Positions 27,317 to 39,263 of a stretch of DNA of 64,000 nucleotides are shown here, piece by piece. This stretch comes from Costus lasius. Taxonomy: Eukaryota; Streptophyta; Magnoliopsida; Zingiberales; Costaceae. The notes under the pieces were generated by a model. The model worked only from the letters and a program-made list of their open reading frames with translations. It had not been told where the DNA came from and ran no database searches. The stretch's first letter is position 1. The number at the start of each line of letters is the position of its first letter. The position numbers and the translations under genes are program-made. The stretch is from assembly GCA_027563935.2 (NCBI GenBank), contig JANVAS020000231.1:12418001-12482000 (forward strand). Direction: 5' to 3'.

Positions 27317-29940
27317 TAATATGCAGCTATCGCGAAAAGAATCCGAATAGACTTAAACATAGCTACAGGTGAGAAAGTTTCATCATAATCTATCCCGTAG
27401 ATTTGTTTGAAACCTTTCGCAACTAGCCTGCCTTTATAGGTAACCACGTTACCATCCATGTCAATCTTCTTCTTGAAGATCCATTTACAGCCTATAGGGA
27501 TTACTCCCGGAGGCGGATCAACCAAATCCCATACTTGGTTATCTGACATGGAGTCCATTTCGGCTCGCATAGCATCAAGCCATCTAGCTGACTCCGGTCC
27601 ACTGACCGCATCCGCATAAGTGAGGGGTTCATCATTATCAATGATGTAGACTCCGTCATAGCGCTCAGGCTGACGACGGATCCTTCCCGATCTTCGCGGT
27701 TCCCGTGTTATTTGAGCCTCAGGTTGTTCAATAACCTGATCTACCGGCTCAGGCTCATCCAACTGTGCTTGAGCACTTTGTCCTTCCTCTGGATTCTCAT
27801 CCAGTTTTATTTCTCTCCCACTGGCCTCTTGCAGAAGAAATTCCTTCTCAAGAAATATGGCCGTCCGAGCAACAAAAACCTTGTTCTCTTTGGGATCGAA
27901 GAAATAATAACCCTTAGTTTCCTTAGGGTAACCGACAAAGATGCATTTGTCAGATCTGCTCTCCAGTTTCCCAGAGGCGAGCTTTTTGACATAAGCCTCG
28001 CAACCCCAGATCCTGATAAATGTCAAGCTAGGCTGTTTCCCATACCATAACTCATATGGCGTCTTTGAAACTGCCTTGGATGGCACTCGGTTTAGTACCT
28101 TTGCAGCTGTCTCCAGTGCAAAACCCCAAAAGGAGTATGGAAGAGTGGCCTGACTCATCATAGAACGAACCATATCAAGTAACGTTCTATTTCTCCTCTC
28201 GGACACACCATTCCATTGCGGTGTTCCTGGTGGAGTGAGCTGTGAGATAATCCCACACTCTTTCAGATAGTCAGTAAACTCTCGACTTAGGTATTCACCA
28301 CCTCGATCAGAACGAAGTGCCTTGATATTTCGGCCTAACTGATTTTGTACTTCATTTTTGAACTCTTTGAACTTGTCAAAAGATTCACTTTTATGTCTCA
28401 TTAAAAAGACATAACCATACCTACTGAAATCATCAGTAAAGGTAACGAAGTACTGATAGCCACCTCTGGCATGTTTACTGAAAGGCCCACACACATCACT
28501 GTGTATAAGGTCAAGTAAACCTGAAGCCCTTTGTCCTTTGTTAGGAAAAGGAGACTTCGTCATTTTACCCATCAAACAAGCTTTGCATGTATCAATCTCC
28601 TCATAGGAGAAAGATCCCAGCAGTCCATGATCATGCAACCGCTTAATGCGCTTCTCGTTTATATGGCCTAAACGACTATGCCAAAGCAAGGTGCTGTCAT
28701 CAGCATACTTGGCTTTCTTATTATCAATGTTTTGTATAGAATATTCCATGTCCAACATGAATAACCCATTGTTAATTGAACCAGTTGCATACACAATATT
28801 ATCATAAGTCAAAATACACTTTGAAATCTTGCATTCAAAGGCAAATCCTTTCCTGACAAGAGCAGGAATAGAGATAATATTCTTGGTAATACTGGGTACA
28901 AAATAACAATTGTTTAATTCTAATACAATGCCAGATGGTAAAGTAATGAAATAGTCTCCTACAGCAACAGCAGCAACCCGTGCCCCGTTTCCGACTCGTA
29001 GGTCTACCTCATGCTGTCCCACCTGCCTTCTTCTCCTGAGTTCCTGTACATTTGAACAAATGTGAACTCCACATGCAGTGTCCAACACCCATGAAATAGA
29101 AGAAGATGAAACCATGACTTCCGTCACGAATATACCTGAGCCAGAAGCAATGCTTCCCCTCTTATCTCCTTGGAGCGCTTTACAGTCCTTTTTCCAGTGA
29201 CCCAGCTGGCCACAGTGGAAACACCTGTTGTCCTTCGACCGCTTCACCTTCTGTTTCAGAGCCTTGCTGTAATTCTTGACAGGGGCCTTGCCCTTCTTCC
29301 CCTTCTTCTTGTTCCTAGAAGGAACCATTAAGACAGAGGTTGAAGGCTTTCCCTTCAGAGTTTCCTCAGTGGTCAAGAGCATATTCAGCAGCTCTGCCGG
29401 CGTACAATCGATTTTGTTCATATTAAAATTAATGATGAACGCATCGAAAGAGGGCGGGAGAGACTGCAGAATAATATCCACAGCAAGCTCCTGGTTGATG
29501 GTATGCCCCAGTTTCTCTAGAGCCTCCTTGTGCCCAATCATCTTGAGCACGTGAGCTCCCACTGGGCTCCCATCAGCCAGTTTGCTCTGAAAGAAGAGCT
29601 TCGTCAGATTATAGCGTTCTGTCCTCGCCTGTGCAGCATACAGCATCTTGAGATTCGCTATAATCTCTATAGCCGACATATCCTCATGCTGACGCTGCAG
29701 CGGTGGCGTCATAGACGCTAGCATCAGGCAAGCGACATCAATGCTATCATTGACGTGCTTTTCATAGGCATCCCGAACCGCCCTTGCGGCGTTCGGAGCG
29801 GGCTGCGGCGGTATCGCCGTCTCGAGGACATACAGTTTCCTCTCTGCCTTAAGAACGATCTTAAGGTGTCCAAACCAGTCAGAGAAGTTTGGCCCAGCAA
29901 ACTTCTCCCTTTCCAGTAGGGATCGCACATTGAAGCTCAT
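27310..29940 (-). pseudogene. Copia gag-pol polyprotein, copy 1, truncated in RT
   Basis: Encodes particle protein and replication enzymes of the element as one polyprotein. The start is the ATG at 29940 (context CACCATGAG). The frame stays open for 877 element codons. Domains: gag about residues 1-235 (UBN2-type copia gag region); zinc knuckle CX2CX4HX4C at 240-253, binding element RNA; aspartic protease around LDTAC at 286-290, with Ala where D-T/S-G is usual; integrase zinc-binding H421, H426, C452, C455; integrase catalytic D482, D545, E581 (D-x35-E); RT start from about residue 801. After Tyr877 the frame crosses into satellite and runs 36 meaningless codons to a stop at about 27199. The YVDD active site and RNase H are absent, so it cannot replicate alone. 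No frameshift is seen before the break. Confidence 0.93.
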
Positions 29941-29960
29941 GGTGTTCGTTGCTGCAGGAA

Positions 29961-29991
29961 TCTACAACAAGCAAGAACAGCAAGGTCAGTA
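29961..29991 (-). other. Candidate 3' splice site (branch point + acceptor) before gag
   Basis: On the minus strand, TACTGAC (branch-point-like CTGAC, branch A at 29986) is followed by a T-rich tract and TTGTAG, with the AG at 29963-29962, 24 nt from the branch A and 22 nt before the gag ATG. Spacing and composition fit a plant intron 3' end. The same block is in copy 2 at about 37394-37424. No unique GT donor could be chosen near the PBS. Confidence 0.45.
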
Positions 29992-31575
29992 TCAATGTTC
30001 AGAATCAGTCCAGGACTTAAGAAAGATTCTTTTCTCACTATTTTGTCTGACTGAAAAATCCAGTAAACAGTCCGAAAGAGTAACACTCTTTTAGTGAGAT
30101 GGGATCCAGATTTCATACTTGGTCTCCGCGTCCCGCTCAGGCGAGATAAGATGCACAGAGATGACAAGCACTAATTTCTGGTAGGCTGTCCCAGCCAATC
30201 GCCAACCCGTGCGATTCCCCTTCATCTGGGCAATCCAGCAGACTGTGCCAACTGAGTTGGTACAACACAGTCTCTGATCCCACAGATGGCTGCCTCCATG
30301 TGCTACCATATGCGCCACATATGCAGCCTACATGGTCAAGCTGACCTGACCTACTCCCTGGACCACCACGTGCTATGCTGAGCAACGAGAGGGGATAAAT
30401 CCCAACTCTGTAACACGCAGGTGAAATCCAGCACCGTCTGAAGATAGATGGACGTGCCCACTGAGTGGGTTCAACACGGCTCCAACGATAGTCAGAACGG
30501 CGAGGTTTCGCGTCAGAAGGCTTACGAGCTTGATATATTAGCGTTGGATTTTAACGGTCTTTTATCTTCTTCACTATCATGCAAGTCCTATGGTGATAGC
30601 AGAAGATAAACTTAAACATGCAATTCTAATTATTTAAACAATAAATAGAAAGCATGATCTTATGTGGTAAAAGCCCATGAACCCTAGTAAGACCTTAATT
30701 TTCCTTAAGTCTTCACTTGAGCTCTTTTGCATCTCATCTGGTCCAACCCAGGGCCCTAGCGCCAAGAGCACCTCAGGTGCGCCACCAGCTGAATGCTCCT
30801 TTGGGATGTGTGCATTTGTGCTCTTGTCTAATCAAATACAATTTGATCTATCTAGACAAGCTTTGACTCGCAGGTCAAATATACAATAAATTAATGAAAA
30901 AGTGATTCGCAGACCACAATAAAATTAACTTATAAATTACCAGGCACGCAGGCCCCAGCACAGCACACAATAGGGCAACCCACATAAGACTAAATAAACA
31001 AGCATATGGTTCAATCAACATGTGATCCAATCAGGAAATAAATTTTTTTTTGAAAATACCCCATGGCATCAATTTTAATTTCCTTATGAGCCCTATAACC
31101 TTACAATGGTCCATTGATGGGGATCCACTCATCCATCTAGTTAGATCCTTTGCCCTTGCATGCACCGAGTCCTAACTGACCCGTGTTGACCTAATGGTCA
31201 ACCATGCATGCGCCAAGGGCTGAACCACCCTCATGAGTTTTGGCAAGCGGGTGTGACCCCGGGCCTAACTCATGTGTGTTCAATAGTGTCTCAACCAGAC
31301 CTCGCTACACGCCCTAGATGCAGTCAACCCATAGCCACCTTGTGCTTGCGCACAGGTGCTATCAGGTCAACCCATCTAGGCTGTCAGATGGTCTGATCAG
31401 ACTAGTTGGATCTAACCTAGAAGATGCTTTCAACCCTATCAACCCATCTAAGGATTTAATATAGTGGCACCTTAGATCTAATCATGCGCGCAAGATATAA
31501 GTTTTGGAAAACTTCTAGAACATGCGCAAACAAACAAACAAACAACATGCTTGCAAGTTGATAACCCTTAGATCT

Positions 31576-31730
31576 AAGGGGGTCCCCTTCAAGGGGGAGC
31601 GCAAACTTTAGGGGGGTCCCCTTCAAGGGGGAGCGCATACTTCATCTAACCATGATACAAGCGCAAATTGATGTAAGCATGATACAAGCGCAACTTCATG
31701 TAAGCATGATACAAGCGCAACTACATGTAA
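31576..31730. repeat. Short tandem repeats in copia leader (2 x ~34 bp, 3 x 27 bp)
   Basis: Two copies of a G/C-rich unit (GGTCCCCTTCAAGGGGGAGC and flanks, about 31577-31603 and 31611-31636). These are followed by three 27 bp units starting CATGATACAAGCGCAA at 31651, 31678 and 31705. The first unit contains an inverted repeat, CCCCTT / AAGGGG, that can form a stem. Copy 2 has the same array at about 39009-39163. Position just downstream of the PBS would suit RNA structure for dimerisation or packaging, but this is inference. Confidence 0.8.
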
Positions 31731-31815
31731 ACAAAGCATACATCAAGTAAAAGTAAGCGCAACATGTATGGATCACAAGGACTTGAAGCAATCATATAGA
31801 TCATATCAAGAACCA

Positions 31816-31827
31816 CCTCTGATACCA
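31816..31827 (-). other. Primer-binding site, copy 1 (initiator tRNA-Met)
   Basis: Minus strand TGGTATCAGAGG, two bases inside the LTR end (CCTTCA, then AT). It matches the usual plant copia PBS, complementary to the 3' end of initiator tRNA-Met, except for the last base (C is usual). It fixes the inner edge of the LTR. Confidence 0.9.
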
Positions 31828-31829
31828 AT

Positions 31830-33478
31830 TGAAGGAACCCCTAGTTCAAAGGGGGGAGAAACCCTAAACTTGCGATTCTAACAAGCATGGCGAAAAGGGT
31901 TTCTAAACAAGATCGAATATGATAACTATATGATCAACTTGAAGTTATGAGAACTCATACCAAAGCCATGAAGAGGGTGGCGGCTTGGAAGCAAGAGATC
32001 AAAGTAGGTCTCCTCTTCAAGTTCACACACAAGATGAGGGGTGGCTACCCTTTAGGATCTTCCTTGTGCTAGCAAGAGATCCCAATGTCCTTGTCGTGTG
32101 TTGAGATGCGCTTGGCCGAGAGCTACCGTCTCCAAGAATCCTCTTTCGTCCAACGAAGATGACAATTCAGTAAAACCGATTTGCGTTAAGCCTTCTCCAA
32201 TCAAGTCATGGCGTTACACTTCCATAAATGGAAGGTTTTCAAGCCATGCGCTCACTTGAAGGAAAAAACCGCCCAACAAGCCTTTACACCTTGAACCATA
32301 CGTTCACCCATGTGAACCGGTTCAAGTCAATTAGGTTCAACCCAATTCGGTTCATTAAACCAGCCCAAGCCATGGTCTAGATCTCTTTGAACCAAATGGT
32401 TCAAGATCTAACCATTCATCTCTTGATGCTCTTGATCTCTATGATCTAGCATCCAAACTCTCGATCGAAGCTTACCGATCTCAAGCCCCAATCAATCAAA
32501 CATGATCAGACTAGATCTCACTTACAATCAGAGTCTGAACTCGTTTAAACTGAGTCTAAACAGTTCAGTCCACACGATCTGACTTAAGTAAGCCATATCA
32601 TCAAATTGTGCGACCCTGAGGGTTTCCTCTAAATGTCGGTAACGATAACTTACGTTATCACGATCAGTGAGGGGTATCTAGCAACACATCACTGTCTCCC
32701 GATATAAAGGAAAGAGTCTTCCAAGACTCCACCCAAACCATAGCACAAGTGTGAATCAACTCACTTGGCATACATGTGTCCTTTGCCACTGGATGTTCTT
32801 ATTGGACAAGCGGGTCAAGCTTGTAACTCCAATATGATGAGCATGATTAGATCAGATGAACATAGTCATCTGGGTATGGCCATACACTATCTCAATCATC
32901 TCATATAGGGGGGCCCTTTAGAACATCACACTCCTTAAACAAGGAGACGGCAATCCTATGTCTATCACTAGTGCCCTAACCTGATTCAAGCTCACCATCC
33001 AAGATAGTCTATAATCATTATGTTTCAAATGATATTGAACTACCTCAAAACAATGACAATCATCATTTAGAAACACAAGTGATCTCAAGTCAAAGGACAT
33101 GTGCCACTTGCTGCTTATAAGGATCATTCACATTGTGACAAGCAATGGAATATCCCAGTAGGGTCTGTCCAGTACATCCAATGTACCCATGAGTCTACAT
33201 CTTATTCCATGCTCGAAGCATCCTATAAGATTAGCACACATATTAGTCTCAATCATATCAAGGCTGTCTCATGTTCACCAAGATATCTCGACTAAGGACA
33301 AAGAGCATGTCAGCCCAGCTGAACAGCTTTGAGACATTATTCAGAAGTACACTTATTATAGCAGACAAGGTAACAATCTGAATAACAACCATGCCTTTAT
33401 AAAACACAACAGTTTATTACATGATACTATTACAATCCCAAAGGCCTCAAACATTAGCCTTAAGGGCATACCCCAACA
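31830..33478 (-). repeat. Copia LTR, shared by copies 1 and 2 (1649 bp)
   Basis: On the minus strand it starts TGTTGGGG at 33478 and ends CCTTCA at 31830, with TG...CA termini. It is 5' LTR for copy 1 (PBS adjacent at 31827) and 3' LTR for copy 2 (PPT adjacent at 33479). The outer start is confirmed because the sequence diverges exactly there from the outer LTR, which runs into satellite. Contents: a TATAAA on the minus strand at 33401-33396 (probably too near the LTR start to be the main promoter), six GGTTCA/TGAACC motifs at about 32288-32405, and an inverted repeat GATAAC-TTAC-GTTATC at 32644-32659. Transcription start and polyadenylation site are not placed. Confidence 0.9.
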
Positions 33479-33490
33479 ATCTCCCACTTG
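33479..33490 (-). other. Polypurine tract of copia copy 2
   Basis: Minus strand CAAGTGGGAGAT directly before the LTR start TGTTGGGG and 8 bases after the pol stop TAG (33501-33499). A G/A-rich tract at this place primes plus-strand DNA synthesis in LTR elements, and this form is typical of plant copia. Confidence 0.88.
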
Positions 33491-33498
33491 CACTTAAT

Positions 33499-35478
33499 CT
33501 AATGGTTGAGAAATCTCAAACCCATATTATTACAGTGCTGCTCATGCTTCTGCTGCGCCAGAGGCTTGGTAAGCGGGTCTGCCAGATTGTCATCTGTATG
33601 AACCTTGCAAATCTTGATCTCGCCACGATCAATGATCTCCCGGATCAAGTGAAACCGTCTCTGTATGTGCTTGGACTTCTGGTGCGACCGTGGTTCCTTT
33701 GCTTGTGCTATTGCTCCAGTGTTATCACAGAAGATAACCAAAGGATCTGCACTTGAAGGAACGACACCAAGTTCTCTCATGAACTTACGAATCCAGACTG
33801 CCTCCTTGGATGCTTCCGAGGCTGCAACATACTCGGCTTCTGTTGTGGAATCAGCAACAGTTGACTGTTTGAAACTCTTCCACACCACTGCTCCACCATT
33901 CAAGCTAAAAACATAGCCTGATTGCGATCGGAAATCATCCTGGTCCGACTGGAACGAAGCATCAGTATATCCCTCTATACTGAGTTCTTCCTGACCACCA
34001 TATATCAAGAACATATCTTTGGTCCTCCGCAGATATTTTATAATGTTCTTGACTGCAATCCAGTGCGCCAAACCTGGATTACTTTGGAATCGACTGGTCA
34101 CGCTTAACCCGTAAGCGACGTCTGGGCGAGTACACAACATCGCATACATAATGGACCCAATAGCCGAAGCATAAGGCGTATTGTCCATTTCATCTTTCTC
34201 AGTCTGTGTTTGTGGACACTGACTCTTCGAAAGATTCAGACCATGTCTGACTGGAAGATATCCACGTTTAGAATTCTCTAAATGGAATCTCTCCAGGACC
34301 TTATCGATGTAAGTACTCTGGCACAGCCCGAGAAGCCTCTTAGATCTATCTCTGTAGATCTTCACACCTAATACATAGGCTGCTTCTCCTAGATCTTTCA
34401 TCTGGAAACATTTTCCTAACCATGCTTTAACAGCATGCAGTTCAGGAATATCATTTCCAATGATCAAGATGTCATCGACGTAGAGGATTAGGAATGTAAT
34501 CACGCTCCCACTAAACCTCTTATACACACACGGATCATCTTCGTTCTTGATGAAACCAAACTCAGAGATTGATTCATCAAAACGAATATTCCAGCTCCTA
34601 GATGCTTGTTTAAGTCCATAAATGGACTTCTTTAACTTGCATATTTTATGACGATCTGATGGATTAGTGAAACCTTCAGGTTGTGTCATATACACATCCT
34701 CATCCAGATTTCCATTAAGGAAAGCTGTCTTCACATCCATCTGCCAGATCTCATAATCGTAATATGCAGCTATCGCGAAAAGAATCCGAATAGACTTAAA
34801 CATAGCTACAGGTGAGAAAGTTTCATCATAATCTATCCCGTAGATTTGTTTGAAACCTTTCGCAACTAGCCTGCCTTTATAGGTAACCACGTTACCATCC
34901 ATGTCAATCTTCTTCTTGAAGATCCATTTACAGCCTATAGGGATTACTCCCGGAGGCGGATCAACCAAATCCCATACTTGGTTATCTGACATGGAGTCCA
35001 TTTCGGCTCGCATAGCATCAAGCCATCTAGCTGACTCCGGTCCACTGACCGCATCCGCATAAGTGAGGGGTTCATCATTATCAATGATGTAGACTCCGTC
35101 ATAGCGCTCAGGCTGACGACGGATCCTTCCCGATCTTCGCGGTTCCCGTGTTATTTGAGCCTCAGGTTGTTCAATAACCTGATCTACCGGCTCAGGCTCA
35201 TCCAACTGTGCTTGAGCACTTTGTCCTTCCTCTGGATTCTCATCCAGTTTTATTTCTCTCCCATTGGCCTCTTGCAGAAGAAATTCCTTCTCAAGAAATA
35301 TGGCCGTCCGAGCAACAAAAACCTTGTTCTCTTTGGGATCGAAGAAATAATAACCCTTAGTTTCCTTAGGGTAACCGACAAAGATGCATTTGTCAGATCT
35401 GCTCTCCAGTTTCCCAGAGGCGAGCTTTTTGACATAAGCCTCGCAACCCCAGATCCTGATAAATGTCAAGCTAGGCTG
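33499..35478 (-). pseudogene. Open RT-RNase H segment of copia copy 2
   Basis: The frame is open from the TAA at 35479 to the end of pol. It holds the integrase C-terminal region, then RVT_2-type reverse transcriptase and Ty1/copia RNase H. RT landmarks: WQMDVKTAFLNG with the first catalytic Asp at about 34737-34735, SIYGLKQ, and YVDD at 34482-34471, which hold the metal-binding aspartates. RNase H landmarks: GYTDAS near 33970 and TTEAEY near 33840. It has no ATG at its head (the first codon after the lesion region is not a start), so it would be made only as part of the polyprotein. This is the only RT active site in the window. Confidence 0.92.
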
Positions 35479-37373
35479 TTACTCATATGGCGTCTTTGAA
35501 ACTGCCTTGGATGGCACTCGGTTTAGTACCTTTGCAGCTGTCTCCAGTGCAAAACCCCAAAAGGAGTATGGAAGAGTGGCCTGACTCATCATAGAACGAA
35601 CCATATCAAGTAACGTTCTATTTCTCCTCTCGGACACACCATTCCATTGCGGTGTTTCCTGGTGGAGTGAGCTGTGAGATAATCCCACACTCTTTCAGAT
35701 AGTCAGTAAACTCTCGACTTAGGTATTCACCACCTCGATCAGAACGAAGTGCCTTGATATTTCGGCCTAACTGATTTTGTACTTCATTTTTGAACTCTTT
35801 GAACTTGTCAAAAGATTCACTTTTATGTCTCATTAAAAAGACATAACCATACCTACTGAAATCATCAGTAAAGGTAACGAAGTACTGATAGCCACCTCTG
35901 GCATGTTTACTGAAAGGCCCACACACATCACTGTGTATAAGGTCAAGTAAACCTGAAGCCCTTTGTCCTTTGTTAGGAAAAGGAGACTTCGTCATTTTAC
36001 CCATCAAACAAGCTTTGCATGTATCAATCTCTCATAGGAGAAAGATCCCAGCAGTCCATGATCATGCAAACCGCTTAATGCGCTTCTCGTTTATATGGCC
36101 TAAACGACTATGCCAAAGCAAGGTGCTGTCATCAGCATACTTGGCTTTCTTATTATCAATGTTTTGTATAGAATATTCCATGTCCAACATGAATAACCCA
36201 TTGTTAATTGAACCAGTTGCATACACAATATTATCATAAGTCAAAATACACTTTGAAATCTTGCATTCAAAGGCAAATCCTTTCCTGACAAGAGCAGGAA
36301 TAGAGATAATATTCTTGGTAATACTGGGTACAAAATAACAATTGTTTAATTCTAATACAATGCCAGATGGTAAAGTAATGAAATAGTCTCCTACAGCAAC
36401 AGCAGCAACCCGTGCCCCGTTTCCGACTCGTAGGTCTACCTCATGCTGTCCCACCTGCCTTCTTCTCCTGAGTTCCTGTACATTTGAACAAATGTGAACT
36501 CCACATGCAGTGTCCAACACCCATGAAATAGAAGAAGATGAAACCATGACTTCCGTCACGAATATACCTGAGCCAGAAGCAATGCTTCCCCTCTTATCTC
36601 CTTGGAGCCGCTTTACAGTCCTTTTTCCAGTGACCCAGCTGGCCACAGTGGAAACACCTGTTGTCCTTCGACCGCTTCACCTTCTGTTTCAGAGCCTTGC
36701 TGTAATTCTTGACAGGGGCCTTGCCCTTCTTCCCCTTCTTCTTGTTCCTAGAAGGAACCATTAAGACAGAGGTTGAAGGCTTTCCCTTCAGAGTTTCCTC
36801 AGTGGTCAAGAGCATATTCAGCAGCTCTGCCGGCGTACAATCGATTTTGTTCATATTAAAATTAATGATGAACGCATCGAAAGAGGGCGGGAGAGACTGC
36901 AGAATAATATCCACAGCAAGCTCCTGGTTGATGGTATGCCCCAGTTTCTCTAGAGCCTCCTTGTGCCCAATCATCTTGAGCACGTGAGCTCCCACTGGGC
37001 TCCCATCAGCCAGTTTGCTCTGAAAGAAGAGCTTCGTCAGATTATAGCGTTCTGTCCTCGCCTGTGCAGCATACAGCATCTTGAGATTCGCTATAATCTC
37101 TATAGCCGACATATCCTCATGCTGACGCTGCAGCGGTGGCGTCATAGACGCTAGCATCAGGCAAGCGACATCAATGCTATCATTGACGTGCTTTTCATAG
37201 GCATCCCGAACCGCCCTTGCGGCGTTCGGAGCGGGCTGCGGCGGTATCGCCGTCTCGAGGACATACAGTTTCCTCTCTGCCTTAAGAACGATCTTAAGGT
37301 GTCCAAACCAGTCAGAGAAGTTTGGCCCAGCAAACTTCTCCCTTTCCAGTAGGGATCGCACATTGAAGCTCAT
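33499..37373 (-). pseudogene. Copia gag-pol polyprotein, copy 2, frameshifted
   Basis: Same polyprotein as copy 1 but complete to its natural end (stop TAG at 33501-33499), about 1290 codons in all. Start ATG at 37373. Lesions relative to copy 1: extra C at 36608-36609, just after the zinc knuckle; extra A at 36068-36070 and a missing C at 36030/36031, around the integrase zinc-binding region; extra T at 35655-35657, near the catalytic Glu; and a 12 bp deletion at 35480/35481 that joins codons into a TAA stop (35481-35479) after TPYE. One substitution was found (27821 versus 35264, Ser to Asn). The single-base lesions are the kind long-read errors produce, so the gene could be intact in the real genome apart from the 12 bp deletion. 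Confidence 0.9.
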
Positions 37374-39249
37374 GGTGTTCGTTGCTGCAGGAATCTACAA
37401 CAAGCAAGAACAGCAAGGTCAGTATCAATGTTCAGAATCAGTCCAGGACTTAAGAAAGATTCTTTTCTCCTCACTATTTTGTCTGACTGAAAAATCCAGT
37501 AAACAGTCCGAAAGAGTAACACTCTTTTAGTGAGATGGGATCCAGATTTCATACTTGGTCTCCGCGTCCCGCTCAGGCGAGATAAGATGCACAGAGATGA
37601 CAAGCACTAATTTCTGGTAGGCTGTCCCAGCCAATCGCCAACCCGTGCGATTCCCCTTCATCTGGGCAATCCAGCAGACTGTGCCAACTGAGTTGGTACA
37701 ACACAGTCTCTGATCCCACAGATGGCTGCCTCCATGTGCTACCATATGCGCCACATATGCAGCCTACATGGTCAAGCTGACCTGACCTACTCCCTGGACC
37801 ACCACGTGCTATGCTGAGCAACGAGAGGGGATAAATCCCAACTCTGTAACACGCAGGTGAAATCCAGCACCGTCTGAAGATAGATGGACGTGCCACTGAG
37901 TGGGTTCAACACGGCTCAACGATAGTCAGAACGGCGAGGTTTCGCGTCAGAAGGCTTACGAGCTTGATATATTAGCGTTGGATTTAACGGTCTTTTATCT
38001 TCTTCACTATCATGCAAGTCCTATGGTGATAGCAGAAGATAAACTTAAACATGCAATTCTAATTATTTAAACAATAAATAGAAAGCATGATCTTATGTGG
38101 TAAAAGCCCATGAACCCCTAGTAAGACCTTAATTTTCCTTAAGTCTTCACTTGAGCTCTTTTGCATCTCATCTGGTCCAACCCAGGGCCCTAGCGCCAAG
38201 AGCACCTCAGGTGCGCCACCAGCTGAATGCTCCTTTGGGATGTGTGCATTTGTGCTCTTGTCTAATCAAATACAATTTGATCTATCTAGAACAAGCTTTG
38301 ACTCGCAGGTCAAATATACAATAATTAATGAAAAAAGTGATTCGCAGACCACAATAAAATTAACTTATAAATACCAGGCACGCAGGCCCCAGCACAGCAC
38401 ACAATAGGGCAACCCACATAAGACTAAATAAACAAGCATATGGTTCAATCAACATGTGATCCAATCAGGAAATAAATTTTTTTTTGAAAATACCCCATGG
38501 CATCAATTTTAATTTCCTTATGAGCCCTATAACCTTACAATGGTCCATTGATGGGGATCCACTCATCCATCTAGTTAGATCCTTTGCCCTTGCATGCACC
38601 GAGTCCTAACTGACCCGTGTTGACCTAATGGTCAACCATGCATGCGCCAAGGGCTGAACCACCCTCATGAGTTTTGGCAAGCGGGGTGTGACCCCGGGCC
38701 TAACTCATGTGTGTTCAATAGTGTCTCAACCAGACCTCGCTACACGCCCTAGATGCAGTCAACCCATAGCCACCTTGTGCTTGCGCACAGGTGCTATCAG
38801 GTCAACCCATCTAGGCTGTCAGATGGTCTGATCAGACTAGTTGGATCTACCTAGAAGATGCTTTCAACCCTATCAACCCATCTAAGGATTTAATATAGTG
38901 GCACCTTAGATCTAATCATGCGCGCAAGATATAAGTTTTGAAAACTTCTAGAACATGCGCAAACAAACAAACAAACAACATGCTTGCAAGTTGATAACCC
39001 TTAGATCTAAGGGGGTCCCCTTCAAGGGGGAGCGCAAACTTTAGGGGGGTCCCCTTCAAGGGGGAGCGCATACTTCATCTAACCATGATACAAGCGCAAA
39101 TTGATGTAAGCATGATACAAGCGCAACTTCATGTAAGCATGATACAAGCGCAACTACATGTAAACAAAGCATACATCAAGTAAAAGTAAGCGCAACATGT
39201 ATGGATCACAAGGACCTTGAAGCAATCATATAGATCATATCAAGAACCA
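37374..39249 (-). other. Copia untranslated leader, copy 2
   Basis: Counterpart of 29941-31815, with the same order of landmarks: candidate splice acceptor at 37395, T-run near 38478, 27 bp triple repeat at about 39084-39163. It differs from copy 1 by many 1 bp length changes in short homopolymers and one 3 bp insertion near 37470. No gene seen. Confidence 0.75.
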
Positions 39250-39261
39250 CCTCTGATACCA
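39250..39261 (-). other. Primer-binding site, copy 2 (initiator tRNA-Met)
   Basis: Minus strand TGGTATCAGAGG, separated from the LTR end CA at 39264 by two bases, identical in sequence and spacing to copy 1. Confidence 0.9.
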
Positions 39262-39263
39262 AT

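Larger units (their letters stand above)
29941..31815 (-). other. Copia untranslated leader, copy 1
   Basis: About 1.9 kb between the PBS and the gag start, long for a copia element. I find no convincing coding sequence: open stretches are short and show no recognisable domain. It holds a candidate 3' splice site next to gag (29961-29991), a run of nine T at about 31042-31051, an (AAAC)n-like tract near 31526, and short tandem repeats near the PBS (31576-31730). The leader is expected to carry packaging signals in LTR elements; nothing in the sequence proves where. Confidence 0.75.
27310..33478 (-). mobile_element. Ty1/copia element, copy 1, 3' part deleted
   Basis: Minus-strand copia element in the order LTR (31830-33478), PBS, 1.9 kb leader, gag, protease, integrase, start of RT. 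Everything 3' of the RT N-terminus, including RNase H, PPT and the 3' LTR, is missing and replaced by satellite. Its 5' LTR is also the 3' LTR of copy 2. The shared part matches 34753-40917 of copy 2 almost base for base. Protein order gag-PR-INT-RT is diagnostic of Ty1/copia (Pseudoviridae-type), as opposed to Ty3/gypsy where INT follows RT. I do not assign the copia lineage. Confidence 0.93.

Noticed and set aside
27712..28050. Plus-strand open frames over the copia coding region (also 29276-29554, 33421-33756, 35155-35499, 36709-36987)
   Set aside because: They are antisense shadows of the gag-pol frame, with no recognisable domain, and duplicated only because copia is.
30677..31638. Small open frames in the copia leader as accessory or env-like genes
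   Set aside because: Short, on both strands, no signal peptide or domain pattern, and disrupted by length differences between the copies.
32288..32405. tRNA-like B box (GGTTCAA) suggesting a tRNA or SINE
   Set aside because: No matching A box at proper spacing, no cloverleaf, and the motif lies inside an LTR present in both copies.
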